Part shown: positions 25,401 to 33,613 of the stretch, piece after piece
How positions within the stretch are numbered: position 1 is the first letter of the stretch
How the letters are laid out: each line of letters begins with the position of its first letter
Origin: Thalassobacillus sp043497085
GTDB lineage: Bacteria > Bacillota > Bacilli > Bacillales > Halobacillaceae
Assembly (NCBI GenBank): GCA_043497085.1
Contig: JBIEKI010000003.1
DNA: 64,000 nucleotides
Direction: 5' to 3' (one strand)
Made by a program: the position numbers and the translations under genes
The notes under the pieces: model-generated
What the model was told of the DNA's origin: nothing
The model's input: the letters and a program-made list of their open reading frames with translations, nothing else
Databases searched by the model: none

Positions 25401-28378
25401 ACATCGCCCCAGTTCCAGAGACCGAAGTTTTCATAATCATCGTTGTCACGGTCATAATGGATACGGACGGTATTTTCAGGTAAATCTACAGGCTCGTAGG
25501 TATAAACCTTATCCGACCCCTGTTTGATATAAATCTCGTTGATTTCCTGTGAAGTGATCGTAAAACCTTTGTCTCCACCGTCTTTACCAGCGTCTCCCTT
25601 GGTCACATCCATGACCAGGAAACCGATATTTTTCGCACCGTCTGCAAGCTCCACGTCAACGTAGGCGCCATAACTGTCTGTTCCTTCAAACATGGTCGCT
25701 CCTGTCGGCCAGTTTGCAGAAGGTTCGGCCACATCATTCCATAGCCATAAGCCGTAGTTTTCATAGTTACCATCGTCACGCTTGTAATGGATGCGGATAT
25801 GATCTTCAGGAACAGGCTCGACTTCCGCGTCTCCTTCCCCCTCATCTCTTTCACCTGCAACACCCGTAATGGCTCCACCTTCAGCAGTCAACAATGCAGT
25901 ACCACCGTCAGCTTTGGAAGGGATAGCTAGTGTAACTTCTCCTTCTGCAGCCTCATAGACCTCTCCTGTATAGTGGTCAGTCACTGCCGTACCATCTTCC
26001 ACTTCCAGGGTCACTTCTTTGGCTTCATCAGCAACATTTAGCCCAACGTGGACTGAGTTGCTTTCATACGCACGTTTAAATAGCAAAAATTGATCGCTGT
26101 CAGAGCCGCCGACAAACGTACGGTCCCCTTTTGCAAAAACCTCGGACTGCTCGCCTCGGAAGTTCAAAATCTTAGAATAGTGTTCGAGAATATCATTGTT
26201 CTCTACTTCATTCCAGGCAAAATCATAGCGGTTATCGTATTCCGGGTAGTTGTTCGCTCCCGATTGCCCGAGCTCTTCCCCGTAATAGATGACCGGCTGG
26301 CCTTTCGCCGTAGCCTGCAGGGAGGCTGCCACTTTCAGTTTGCCTTCATCGCCACCAAGAGAGTGCAGAAAACCATCTTCATCGTGGCTGCCTAAAAATT
26401 GCCCTAATGTCGCAGTGTTATCCATTTTATCGTTACGGGCAGCCAGCTTGTCATCGGCTGCTTTCAAGCTTCCATTAACGAAATCATAGGCAATCCCTTT
26501 GAATCCGAAATCAAGAAGCGAGTCCATCATGCCGGTTTCCAGATAGCCATAGTCGTTATCGGCATTGGCTCCCCACGCTTCCCCGATTATCTTGTGTTCC
26601 GGCATTTTTTCCGTAATCGCATTCTTGAATGCCATCCATGTCGTATCCTCAACATGCTTCACGGTATCGACACGGAAGTAGTCAATCGTGTTTCCTTCAT
26701 CTGTCGTAGCTGCCTCAATCCAGTTTGTCTGCCAATCGGTAATCTGCTGGCGGACAGCAGGATCTTCGGTCTTGAAGTCAGGCAATCCAGCTAATTCACC
26801 GACAACCTCATCAGTACCGACATCCGTCCCCTGACGGACAAGGTCACTGAACCTTTCACGGTCCGTATCAGTCGGATAACCTTCCGGCTGTTCCGCTTCT
26901 TGAAGATTACCATCGACTTCTTTTAAGCCATAGCCGGTGTGATTCAATACGACATCAACCATGATTTTCATATCACGGGCATGGGCTTCATCAATCAGGT
27001 TATGAAACTCCTCCATCGTGCCAAAATGAGGATTCAATTTACCAAAGTTATTTGCCCAGTAACCATGGTACCCATAGTAAGGCTGGTCGCCTTCTTCATT
27101 GAAGCGGACATCATACTTGATGTTTTCGACAATCGGGCTGATCCAGATCGTGTTTACACCAAGATTATCAAGGTAATCAAGCTTTTCAGTGATTCCTTCA
27201 AAATCTCCCCCTTGATAGGTGCCACGTTTATCCGTGTCATAACCAAGGTTGTATGGGTCATTGTTAGACTCATCACCGTCGAAGAAGCGGTCGGTCAACA
27301 TAAAGTAAATGATCGACTCGTCCCAATCAAAATCAGCTTCTCCTACGGACTGTCTCGTTTTGACCTCTACTTCTGCAGTTCCTTCATGATGGTTTCCGAA
27401 CGAATCGACTACAGTGAACGGAATCGTTTTAGCCCCAGCAGTCACGTCATCATCGACAGCTATGGAGACTTCCTGTAGTGATGGATCAATCGCCAGCTTT
27501 TCCGAGCCGCCTAAGGGGGAAATATCCGCATACATTTCGGCCACCTTAAGGTCGTCCGAGAGACCTTGGACATCCACGCTTAAGACAGCGTTTTCATTAT
27601 AGTCAATCGCAGCAGGTTCGACTTTTCCAGAAACGCTCAGATCAGCTTTTTCGAAACTGATCGTTGAAACGCCATCTACTGTGTTGTATGGGTCTGTCAC
27701 CTCGGTAGTTTCTCCATCCTTGGTTACCAGGTACGTATATTCATGTTCGCCATTCGGAATGTCATTGTACGTAAAGACAAACCGCTCATTATCCGGCTCA
27801 TACGTCATTTCCTTCGTTTCACCGTTGAACTTCAACTCGACTTTATCAATCGTGTCCATAGCATCGGATGCGAACAGGTCTTTGTCCCTGTAAAAGAAAG
27901 TCGCATTTCCGTTATCAATAACAGGAGCCGAGCCATCCGGCACAATTCTGATTTCCTCGACACCACTGGTTATGTATGCCTTGGTGAGGGTGTCGTTCTG
28001 GCTGACCTGAATGAAGCGGTCGCCAAACTCTTTTTCCGCTGTCTCCCAGTCTTCTGTGCTTCGGAGCACGAAGCCGAACTCTTTTGTTTCCGGTGCAACG
28101 GCGATATTTGCTGTCGCCACACTTCCTTCATACGAGTCAAAATTAATTTGACCGTCCTGGACGCCAGTATTCCATGTCCAAATATTCCAGTCGCCAAAAT
28201 TCTCATCTTCCCGGATGTAATTAAACTGCACCGTTCTTTCAGTCGTTTCCTCTGTGGTGTTTGTATCAGAAGAACCTTCTGCATGAGCTTGTCGAACTGG
28301 TGCCATTGGCGACCATAAGCTCAACAGCATGATCAAAATCATAAAAATGGAGAAATTACGCCTCGTATTTCTTCTCAT
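22484..28378 (-). CDS. secreted bifunctional amylopullulanase (alpha-amylase plus type I pullulanase)
   Basis: A 1964-residue secreted enzyme that attacks both alpha-1,4 and alpha-1,6 bonds of starch and pullulan. Domains in order are: signal peptide ending near HA-EGSS (residue 33); a CBM41 starch-binding module (about 48-145); immunoglobulin-like regions; and an alpha-amylase GH13 barrel (about 350-830) with DVVLNHTGY, FRVDTVKHVE, GEAWG and GSHDED. Then come two more CBM41 modules with near-identical GLWxWxDVAxPSxNWPTGA (about 880-1085), a CBM48 (LWAPKASKVV), and a pullulanase GH13 barrel (about 1300-1800). The barrel has YNWGYDPHSYFSPDG, GMRFDMMGD, FIGEGW and AAHDN. A 110-residue Glu/Ala-rich helical tail ends it. 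It is strongly acidic. Alkaliphilic Bacillus amylopullulanases of similar layout are known. Its promoter carries cre-like sites. Confidence 0.93.
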   Translation of the reverse strand: MRRNTRRNFSIFMILIMLLSLWSPMAPVRQAHAEGSSDTNTTEETTERTVQFNYIREDENFGDWNIWTWNTGVQDGQINFDSYEGSVATANIAVAPETKEFGFVLRSTEDWETAEKEFGDRFIQVSQNDTLTKAYITSGVEEIRIVPDGSAPVIDNGNATFFYRDKDLFASDAMDTIDKVELKFNGETKEMTYEPDNERFVFTYNDIPNGEHEYTYLVTKDGETTEVTDPYNTVDGVSTISFEKADLSVSGKVEPAAIDYNENAVLSVDVQGLSDDLKVAEMYADISPLGGSEKLAIDPSLQEVSIAVDDDVTAGAKTIPFTVVDSFGNHHEGTAEVEVKTRQSVGEADFDWDESIIYFMLTDRFFDGDESNNDPYNLGYDTDKRGTYQGGDFEGITEKLDYLDNLGVNTIWISPIVENIKYDVRFNEEGDQPYYGYHGYWANNFGKLNPHFGTMEEFHNLIDEAHARDMKIMVDVVLNHTGYGLKEVDGNLQEAEQPEGYPTDTDRERFSDLVRQGTDVGTDEVVGELAGLPDFKTEDPAVRQQITDWQTNWIEAATTDEGNTIDYFRVDTVKHVEDTTWMAFKNAITEKMPEHKIIGEAWGANADNDYGYLETGMMDSLLDFGFKGIAYDFVNGSLKAADDKLAARNDKMDNTATLGQFLGSHDEDGFLHSLGGDEGKLKVAASLQATAKGQPVIYYGEELGQSGANNYPEYDNRYDFAWNEVENNDILEHYSKILNFRGEQSEVFAKGDRTFVGGSDSDQFLLFKRAYESNSVHVGLNVADEAKEVTLEVEDGTAVTDHYTGEVYEAAEGEVTLAIPSKADGGTALLTAEGGAITGVAGERDEGEGDAEVEPVPEDHIRIHYKRDDGNYENYGLWLWNDVAEPSANWPTGATMFEGTDSYGAYVDVELADGAKNIGFLVMDVTKGDAGKDGGDKGFTITSQEINEIYIKQGSDKVYTYEPVDLPENTVRIHYDRDNDDYENFGLWNWGDVANPSENWPTGAAPFEGTDRYGAYVDIELTENAKEIGMITLDTTTGNKDGGDKTFNLLDRYNQLWLRQGDDNVYVSPYWELASGITSAEVIAEDTIQLSFTMTDGLTVDDLMAKLAIKDADGNDVAIDSMEIIGDKTVEVKASFDLEKLPLTVEYGERTVSADTSWRMIDDLYAYEGDDLGATYQNGDAALKLWAPKASKVVANFFDKDDAATQIGSVELTKGERGVWAKDVAASGLSVADLEGYYYQYEVVNDSVTKKVLDPYAKSMAAFTVDTTGEPGPDGDDVGKAAIVDLSDTDPEGFGHADIDGYEKREDAVIYETHIRDFTSDPSIADDLDSRWGSYTAFIDKLDYIQSLGVTHVQLLPVMAWYYGDETDMGERELEYSAAGNSYNWGYDPHSYFSPDGAYSENPKDPELRVKELKQLIDAIHDAGMGVVFDVVYTHMAKTSTLNDIVPDYYAFQDDQGNFLGGFGNNLATNHYMAEKLMVDSVEYWFDEYKIDGMRFDMMGDATYPAVQNAYDAAEAINPDALFIGEGWRTFAGHLADPSLEGMGADQDWMDKTDDVGVFSDEIRNELKSGFGSEGEPRFLTGGARDLDVIFNNIKGQPSNTAEDDPGDMVQYIAAHDNLPLYDVIAQSIKKDPAIPENDLEIHKRIRLGNSMILTSQGTAFIHSGQEYGRTKQWLGDGVPEQKYHELTDDSGDPFGYFIHDSYDSSDAINMFDWEKATNEEKYEVNTTTREFTEGMIELRKSTNAFRLGEQSLVNENVSILEFPEMQDNDLFIGYEAVSTDETGNYYVFVNADDQARSLTLGDYNFRGGDVLVDSDEAGADSVDERSGFEMTEGTLTIDPLTTVVIKMENRKADEAPTPEELVQFNTEDFLAGEVSGEEAAETFMELAAAGELTPAEIKEIVLDVALNEDIDEKQTGKARAIETAGEQIERSLEKMLADAGKKNAEKVASKQIIEALKKIKELN

Positions 28379-28463
28379 TTAATAGTTTCCTCCCTGAATA
28401 GATTAATAGAATCAAATAACGCCATCAGCCCCCCCTTCTTTTCGTAAAAGCTTGCATTTTTTG

Positions 28464-28543
28464 CGCAAACGCTTGCATAAAAAGATAAATAAAAAGAAGT
28501 CCTTTTATCATAGGTATATTACACCATTATGCAAGCGCTTGCA
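28464..28543 (-). promoter_or_regulatory. amylopullulanase promoter with two cre/LacI-type operators
   Basis: On the minus strand TTGCAT (28534-28529) and TATGAT (28512-28507) are 16 bases apart. A perfect palindrome TGCAAGCGCTTGCA (28530-28543) overlaps the -35, and CGCAAACGCTTGCA (28464-28477) lies about 30 bases into the leader. Both fit the CcpA cre consensus and also MalR-like operators, so glucose repression or maltose control is likely. Which protein binds cannot be told. Confidence 0.7.
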
Positions 28544-28612
28544 TTTTATGTTTTTATTTTACATGATTTGCTAGCAAACGGCAAACTGGAATTATCTGTT
28601 ACGATACTTAGA

Positions 28613-28823
28613 CGCATTTCTTCTAGCTAAAGCGCATTCTTGCTCGGCGAGAGCGCATTACTTCAAGCGAAGGCGCATTCTTACTTAGCGAGAGCGCATT
28701 TCCCCAATCGAAGGCGCATTCTTGCTCAGCAAGAGCGCATTACCTCGTTCGAAGGCGCATTTCACTCTCTTGCAGACGCATATATAAGCCGCGAAAGCGC
28801 ATATAACTCCGCTGTGGGCGCAT
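28613..28823. repeat. phased ATGCGC repeat array 3 (11 units, reversed)
   Basis: The core reads CGCAT on the plus strand, so the motif ATGCGCYTTC is on the minus strand. Cores start at 28613, 28633, 28654, 28674, 28695, 28715, 28736, 28756, 28777, 28798 and 28819. Spacings alternate 20 and 21 for most of the array. Two unit types again alternate (GAAGGCGCATT and GAGAGCGCATT). The array occupies the region between the divergent pullulanase and lacI promoters. Confidence 0.9.
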
Positions 28824-28969
28824 TCCCCTATGCAAAAAGCAAATATATTCATTTTAAACACTTCTCCCCTTCACATAACACTAACAAAAAATAATAGAAA
28901 ATAATAAAAATTATTAAACTAACTTAATTTAAAACGAAAAACTAAATTATAAAAATTTCTGGAAACGCC

Positions 28970-29030
28970 TTGTAAAACGCTTTCAAAGTATGTATACTTT
29001 GTTTCAAATCAATCATCCAAAACGTTTTGG
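28970..29030 (+). promoter_or_regulatory. lacI promoter with cre-like site and operator
   Basis: TTGTAA (28970-28975) and TATACT (28993-28998) with a 17-base gap form the promoter. A cre-like GTAAAACGCTTTCA lies at 28972-28985 over the -35. The perfect palindrome CCAAAACGTTTTGG at 29017-29030 lies after the start of transcription and matches the operators at 30080 and 30113, which suggests autoregulation. Confidence 0.7.
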
Positions 29031-29048
29031 AAAGGCTAGGAGACTACA

Positions 29049-30062
29049 ATGGCTACAATAAAAGATATAGCTAAACTTGCAGGAGTATCTGTTACTACTG
29101 TTTCGAGAGCATTGAATGGCTACTCGGATGTCAACGCTAAAACCAGGCAAAAAATCGAAGCGATTGCGAAGGAAATTGAATACAGTCCGAACTCTCTTGC
29201 CCGTAGTCTTGTTATGAAGAAAACAAAAACAATCGGCTTGCTTGTCTCAGGTCTTTCCCGTGACGGCTCCAAGGATAATATTGTTTTTGATGTTCTCACT
29301 GGGATCAACGAGTATTGCGGAGCAATGGAATATGACTTAGTTTTATTCAACACCAATACTTCTAAACAAAAAGAAAAAACATATACGCAGCTTTGTCGGG
29401 AGCGTCGTGTCGATGGCGTAATCGTCCAGGGAATTAAAAAAGACGACCCTTATTTAATTGAAATCTTCGAAAGCGACATTCCTTGTGTATTGATCGATGT
29501 ACCATTGGAAAATGAAACGACTGGTTACATAACTACGGATAATGTGGATGGAACTTTCAGAGCAGTTCAACATTTATCAGGATTAGGTCATACCAGCATT
29601 GCTATGGTCAACGGTCACGACCAGGCATTTGTCAGCCAAGAACGACTAAGAGGATTCGAACTTGGAATGAAGAAACACGAGCTGACTATTAGAAAAGAGT
29701 GGATTGTAAATGGAGCATATACAGAATTAAAAGCTGAACAAGTATCACTTGAACTATTGACCGCTTTCCCCGAAATCACCGCGGTGGTCAGCGCCAGTGA
29801 CTTGATGGCTTTAGGGGTCATGCGAGCAGCCAAACAGCTGAATAGGAAGATTCCAGATGACTTATCATTAGTTGGCTATGATGATATCACGCTCGCCGCC
29901 TATGTCAGCCCTGCTCTTACCACTATCGCACAAGATACTTTTCGAATGGGCTTTACAGCCGCTGAGTTGCTAGTAGGAATCCTCCAGGGTACCGAAACAA
30001 ACAGGGTGAAAATTATAGAGAATGAATTGAAAGTCAGAGAATCTACAACAAAATTAACCTAA
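29049..30062 (+). CDS. LacI-family regulator of the alpha-glucan operon
   Basis: A 337-residue repressor with a classic N-terminal helix-turn-helix (ATIKDIAKLAGVSVTTVSRA), hinge (YSPNSLARSLVMKKTKTIG) and sugar-sensing core (HTSIAMVNGHDQAF, DLSLVGYDDI). It resembles MalR-type repressors. AGGAG precedes ATG. The debranching enzyme, binding protein and permease genes follow on the same strand. Operators of one type lie before this gene and before the debranching gene, so it probably represses itself and the downstream genes until maltodextrin or a related sugar is bound. Confidence 0.9.
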   Translation: MATIKDIAKLAGVSVTTVSRALNGYSDVNAKTRQKIEAIAKEIEYSPNSLARSLVMKKTKTIGLLVSGLSRDGSKDNIVFDVLTGINEYCGAMEYDLVLFNTNTSKQKEKTYTQLCRERRVDGVIVQGIKKDDPYLIEIFESDIPCVLIDVPLENETTGYITTDNVDGTFRAVQHLSGLGHTSIAMVNGHDQAFVSQERLRGFELGMKKHELTIRKEWIVNGAYTELKAEQVSLELLTAFPEITAVVSASDLMALGVMRAAKQLNRKIPDDLSLVGYDDITLAAYVSPALTTIAQDTFRMGFTAAELLVGILQGTETNRVKIIENELKVRESTTKLT

Positions 30063-30079
30063 ATTTTTTTAACGAATTC

Positions 30080-30126
30080 CCGAAACGTTTCGGACTTTTT
30101 TTACAAGATTACCCGAAACGTTTTGG
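30080..30126 (+). promoter_or_regulatory. paired operators before the debranching-enzyme gene
   Basis: CCGAAACGTTTCGG (30080-30093) and CCGAAACGTTTTGG (30113-30126) are 33 bases apart, about three helical turns. With 29017-29030 they define CCRAAACGTTTYGG. The first is followed by a T7 run and could double as a weak terminator after the regulator gene. Confidence 0.7.
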
Positions 30127-30139
30127 ACGGAAGGATGAG

Positions 30140-32257
30140 ATGATGGATTATCGTGTATTAAAAGACAATGAAACTTTCTTGCTAACAGACAAAAATGGAG
30201 ATATACCGATTAACCACCCTTATGGATTAGGATTGTATAAAAAAGATACGCGCTTTCTTAGCGAGATGAGCTTAAAAATTAATGGTGAGGATCCAATCTT
30301 GCTTAAATCAGAAGCAGACAATATTTATGACACAGAAATTATGTTGACAAACCCTCATATCGAAAAGGACGGCGAAGTGGAGCTTTGGAGAGAATCTGTA
30401 GAAATTAAACGCCATCGCTTCATTTCTCGGGATGTCTTATACGAAACTATATCCATACGAAACTATAACCCTAAAACCGTCAATTTTACCGTGGAACTAT
30501 CACTTGATGCTGACTTTGCAGATATGTTCATTGTCCGAGGCTTTCAGAATGGTGAAGTCGGGAAAGTGTTAAATCCTGCAAAAACGGAAGATTCTTTAAC
30601 GTTCTCCTACCTCGGAGCAGATGATGTAAAGCGTCATACACGAGTAACCTGGGAAAGTGATACCGCAATCTTAAGTGAAAATGGGCTTGTAAAAATTCCC
30701 GTTAATTTGGGTCATGAAGAATCCCAGGAAGTTACTTTTCATATTGTACCCCTCGTAGACGATGAAGAAGTAAAAGTATTAGAGAAAGCTCAGGCCTTTG
30801 AACAACTGGAAAATACATACCAACAGTGGAACCAATCAGTAGCAAAAATCAAAACCGACTACCAACCGCTTCAGCGTCTCATTGACCGTGGAGTTCAGGA
30901 TCTCCAGGCACTCTCGACTGATGTCGGCTTCGGTTCCTTCTTTGTCGCAGGTCTGCCTTGGTTCGGTGTTCCATTTGGAAGAGACAGCTTGATTGCAGCG
31001 CTTCAAATGTTGCCCTTCCAGCCCGAAATTGCCAAAGGAACATTGAAAACGATGGCACATTATCAGGGAACGAAAAAAGATTCCTGGCGTGATGAAGAAC
31101 CAGGGAAAATCATGCACGAGATCCGTTATGGTGAGCTGGCGAACACCGGCCAGATCCCGTTCACACCTTATTACGGGACGATTGACGCTACTCCTCTTTT
31201 CCTGATTCTCCTTGTGGAATACGTCAATTGGTCCAAGGACATCGCCCTATTCGAAGAACTGCTTCCGAATATAAAAGCAGCACTGACCTGGATTGATGAG
31301 TATGGAGACAGAGATGGTGACGGGTTTGTCGAGTATCACCAGGAAGCAAGTAAAGGTATCGCTAACCAGGGCTGGAAAGACTCCGCAGATTCTGTTGTTC
31401 ACCGTAATGGGGATTTGGCTCAATCACCAATCGCTTTAGCTGAGGTTCAAGGTTATGTCTACCAGGCACGAATTGGTATTGCCTCTCTCTATGAATCTAT
31501 TGGTCAAATAGAAGACGCTGCTAAACTAAGAAAACAAGCTGCTGATTTAAAGCAAAAATTCGAGGAAGCATTCTGGATGGAAGACAAAAGCTTTTATGCT
31601 ATTGCTTTAGATGAAAATAAAGATCAAGTAGGCACGGTGACTTCAAATCCAGGCCATGTCTTATTCTCTGAAATGATAGAGGGTGAACGAGCCCAACATG
31701 TGATGGACATGCTCACTTCCCCAACCATGTTTTCAGGTTATGGGATACGCACTATGGGTGAAGGAGAAGCCGGATATAATCCGATCAGTTACCATGATGG
31801 CAGTGTATGGCCACATGACAATAGCATGATTCTGCTCGGCATGGGTCGAGTGAAAGGTGCTCATCATGCAAAAGTGGTGATGCAGGGGTTAATAGACGCT
31901 TCTCATCATTTCGAGTATGAACGCCTGCCGGAATTATTCTGCGGTTACAGCAAAGATGAAGGAAAACCGGTTCCTTATCCTGTTGCTTGTTCTCCACAAG
32001 CCTGGGCAGCCGGGACACCCTTGACATTCGTCCGGACAATGCTTGGCCTCAACCCAGATTATAAACAAGAGGAATTAGTGGTCGCTCCCCACTTCTTAAG
32101 CGAAATGAACGAGTTATCCTTAGAAGAATTGCCATTAGGACCAGGGCACATATCATTGACCGTAAATAGAAGCCAAGGATCTTATCAAATGGAAATATCC
32201 AAGAATACAACCGGATTAGATGTAAGTTTGGAAACTAATGCAAGTGTACTAAGCTAA
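30140..32257 (+). CDS. amylo-alpha-1,6-glucosidase (glycogen-debranching-type enzyme)
   Basis: A 705-residue cytoplasmic protein. The N-terminal beta domain (DYRVLKDNETFLLTDKNGD, GLYKKDTRFLSEM) is typical of the bacterial GDE N-terminal family. It is followed by an alpha/alpha-barrel with GLPWFGVPFGRDSLIAALQ, QGWKDSADSV and YHDGSVWPHDNSMI. It removes or trims branches of imported glucans, or acts on related alpha-glucosides; exact specificity is unproven. AAGGA precedes two possible starts at 30140 and 30143. It is followed by the ABC importer genes. Confidence 0.88.
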   Translation: MMDYRVLKDNETFLLTDKNGDIPINHPYGLGLYKKDTRFLSEMSLKINGEDPILLKSEADNIYDTEIMLTNPHIEKDGEVELWRESVEIKRHRFISRDVLYETISIRNYNPKTVNFTVELSLDADFADMFIVRGFQNGEVGKVLNPAKTEDSLTFSYLGADDVKRHTRVTWESDTAILSENGLVKIPVNLGHEESQEVTFHIVPLVDDEEVKVLEKAQAFEQLENTYQQWNQSVAKIKTDYQPLQRLIDRGVQDLQALSTDVGFGSFFVAGLPWFGVPFGRDSLIAALQMLPFQPEIAKGTLKTMAHYQGTKKDSWRDEEPGKIMHEIRYGELANTGQIPFTPYYGTIDATPLFLILLVEYVNWSKDIALFEELLPNIKAALTWIDEYGDRDGDGFVEYHQEASKGIANQGWKDSADSVVHRNGDLAQSPIALAEVQGYVYQARIGIASLYESIGQIEDAAKLRKQAADLKQKFEEAFWMEDKSFYAIALDENKDQVGTVTSNPGHVLFSEMIEGERAQHVMDMLTSPTMFSGYGIRTMGEGEAGYNPISYHDGSVWPHDNSMILLGMGRVKGAHHAKVVMQGLIDASHHFEYERLPELFCGYSKDEGKPVPYPVACSPQAWAAGTPLTFVRTMLGLNPDYKQEELVVAPHFLSEMNELSLEELPLGPGHISLTVNRSQGSYQMEISKNTTGLDVSLETNASVLS

Positions 32258-32274
32258 AAAATCTGAAGGGATAG

Positions 32275-33561
32275 ATGGATATGAAAATGAATAAAATGTT
32301 GGCGGCCGTAGGAGTCACAGGGATGTTAATGGGTGGAGCATTAGTAGGCTGCAGCAGCGATTCTTCCGGCGGGAGCGGAAGCGATGGAGATAAAACTGTA
32401 GTAGAACTTGCCGGATGGGGAGCTTCACCAGAAGAAAAAGAGCTTCTAAAACAAACCCTTGATGCATTTGAAGAAGAGCATCCGAATATTGAAGTGAAGC
32501 ACGAAGTTGTCTCCGATCAATATATGGATGTGATGAAAACTCGCCTGGTAGGTGGAGAAGCAGCAGATGTTTTCTACCTTGATGCATCTGAGGCTCCTGG
32601 CCTAATCGATACAGGCGTGTTAGAACCATTGAATGATTACGTAACCGATGATTTTGATGTGGAAGATTTCCAGGAACCACTCTTAAATGCGTTTAAAGCC
32701 GATGGAACATACTACGGATTTCCAAAAGATTTCTCGACACTTTCCCTCTTTTATAATAAAGAAGCCTTTGAAGAAGCTGGTTTAGAAGGACCTCCAGAGA
32801 CTTGGGAAGAACTGCAGGAATATGCAGAAAAACTTACAGTTGATGAAGATGGAGATGGTCAGCCAGAACGGTTCGGCCTTGGTATTTCACAAGAGCTGGC
32901 ACGTCAGTTCTATAAATTACAGCCGCACGGCGGACAGGTTACCAATGAAGAAGAAAAAGCAGCATTCGCAGGAGAAAATGCGGTAGAAGCATTACAGCCA
33001 GTTGTCGATATGTATACTGATGATAAGATCGCAGGCTTGCCTTCTGACGTAGGTACGGACTGGGGCGGCGATATGTTCGGACAAGAGAAAGCAGCAATGG
33101 TCATCGAAGGAAACTGGACCATTCCATTCTTGGAAAACAACTTCAAAGAACTGGATTTTACCACAACAGAATTACCGACCATCAATGGCGAAAAAGCTAC
33201 AGCTGCATTTACGGTAGCCTATGTTATGAACAAGCAGTCTGAAGTGAAAGATGCATCCTGGGAACTAATTTCCTTCCTTACAGGAAAAGAAGGGATGGAA
33301 ATTTGGACAAGCAAGGGGCTCGCCCTGCCAACCCGTCAATCTGTGGCTGAAGAACTAGGTTTCGCTGACGACCCACTACGCGGATCATTCATTAAAGGCT
33401 CTGCTTATGCCCAGCCATGGCAGGCCGGAAAGAACCTACCTACCATTATGAATAACTTTGATAACCAATTCAGCAGTGCTTTACTAGGGGAACAAAATCT
33501 GGAAGAAGCATTGAAGAAAGCCCAGGAAACCGCTAATAAAGAGATTGAGTCAGCTAACTAA
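32275..33561 (+). CDS. maltodextrin-type sugar-binding lipoprotein
   Basis: A 428-residue solute-binding protein of an ABC importer. The lipobox ALVGC near residue 26 is followed by a Ser/Gly-rich linker. The core shows EEHPNIEVKHEVVSDQYMD, GGEAADVFYLDAS, DFSTLSLFYNKEAFEEAGL and AAMVIEGNWTIPFL. It lies 17 bases after the debranching gene and before two permeases. Context points to maltodextrins or pullulan fragments released by the secreted amylopullulanase. Confidence 0.9.
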   Translation: MDMKMNKMLAAVGVTGMLMGGALVGCSSDSSGGSGSDGDKTVVELAGWGASPEEKELLKQTLDAFEEEHPNIEVKHEVVSDQYMDVMKTRLVGGEAADVFYLDASEAPGLIDTGVLEPLNDYVTDDFDVEDFQEPLLNAFKADGTYYGFPKDFSTLSLFYNKEAFEEAGLEGPPETWEELQEYAEKLTVDEDGDGQPERFGLGISQELARQFYKLQPHGGQVTNEEEKAAFAGENAVEALQPVVDMYTDDKIAGLPSDVGTDWGGDMFGQEKAAMVIEGNWTIPFLENNFKELDFTTTELPTINGEKATAAFTVAYVMNKQSEVKDASWELISFLTGKEGMEIWTSKGLALPTRQSVAEELGFADDPLRGSFIKGSAYAQPWQAGKNLPTIMNNFDNQFSSALLGEQNLEEALKKAQETANKEIESAN

Positions 33562-33613
33562 CAGATAAGGAGGCGTATGTCGCCTCCTCTATCTTTAAGA
33601 AAGAGGTGTCAAT

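Noticed and set aside
22527..28318. Many long frames antisense to the amylopullulanase gene
   Set aside because: They are mirror frames of a GC-biased coding region; none has a ribosome site or a recognisable domain.
14591..28823. Arrays 1 to 3 as CRISPR
   Set aside because: Units are about 20 bases and contiguous, with no unique spacers of 30 or so bases, repeats are degenerate, and no cas gene is near.
28640..28894. 84-codon open frame across array 3
   Set aside because: It runs through the ATGCGC repeat and has no ribosome site; the frame is a by-product of the motif lacking stops.
30080..30100. Terminator after the lacI gene
   Set aside because: The stem would be only 5 bp with a 4-base loop, and the same palindrome recurs without a T run at 29017, so an operator is the better reading.
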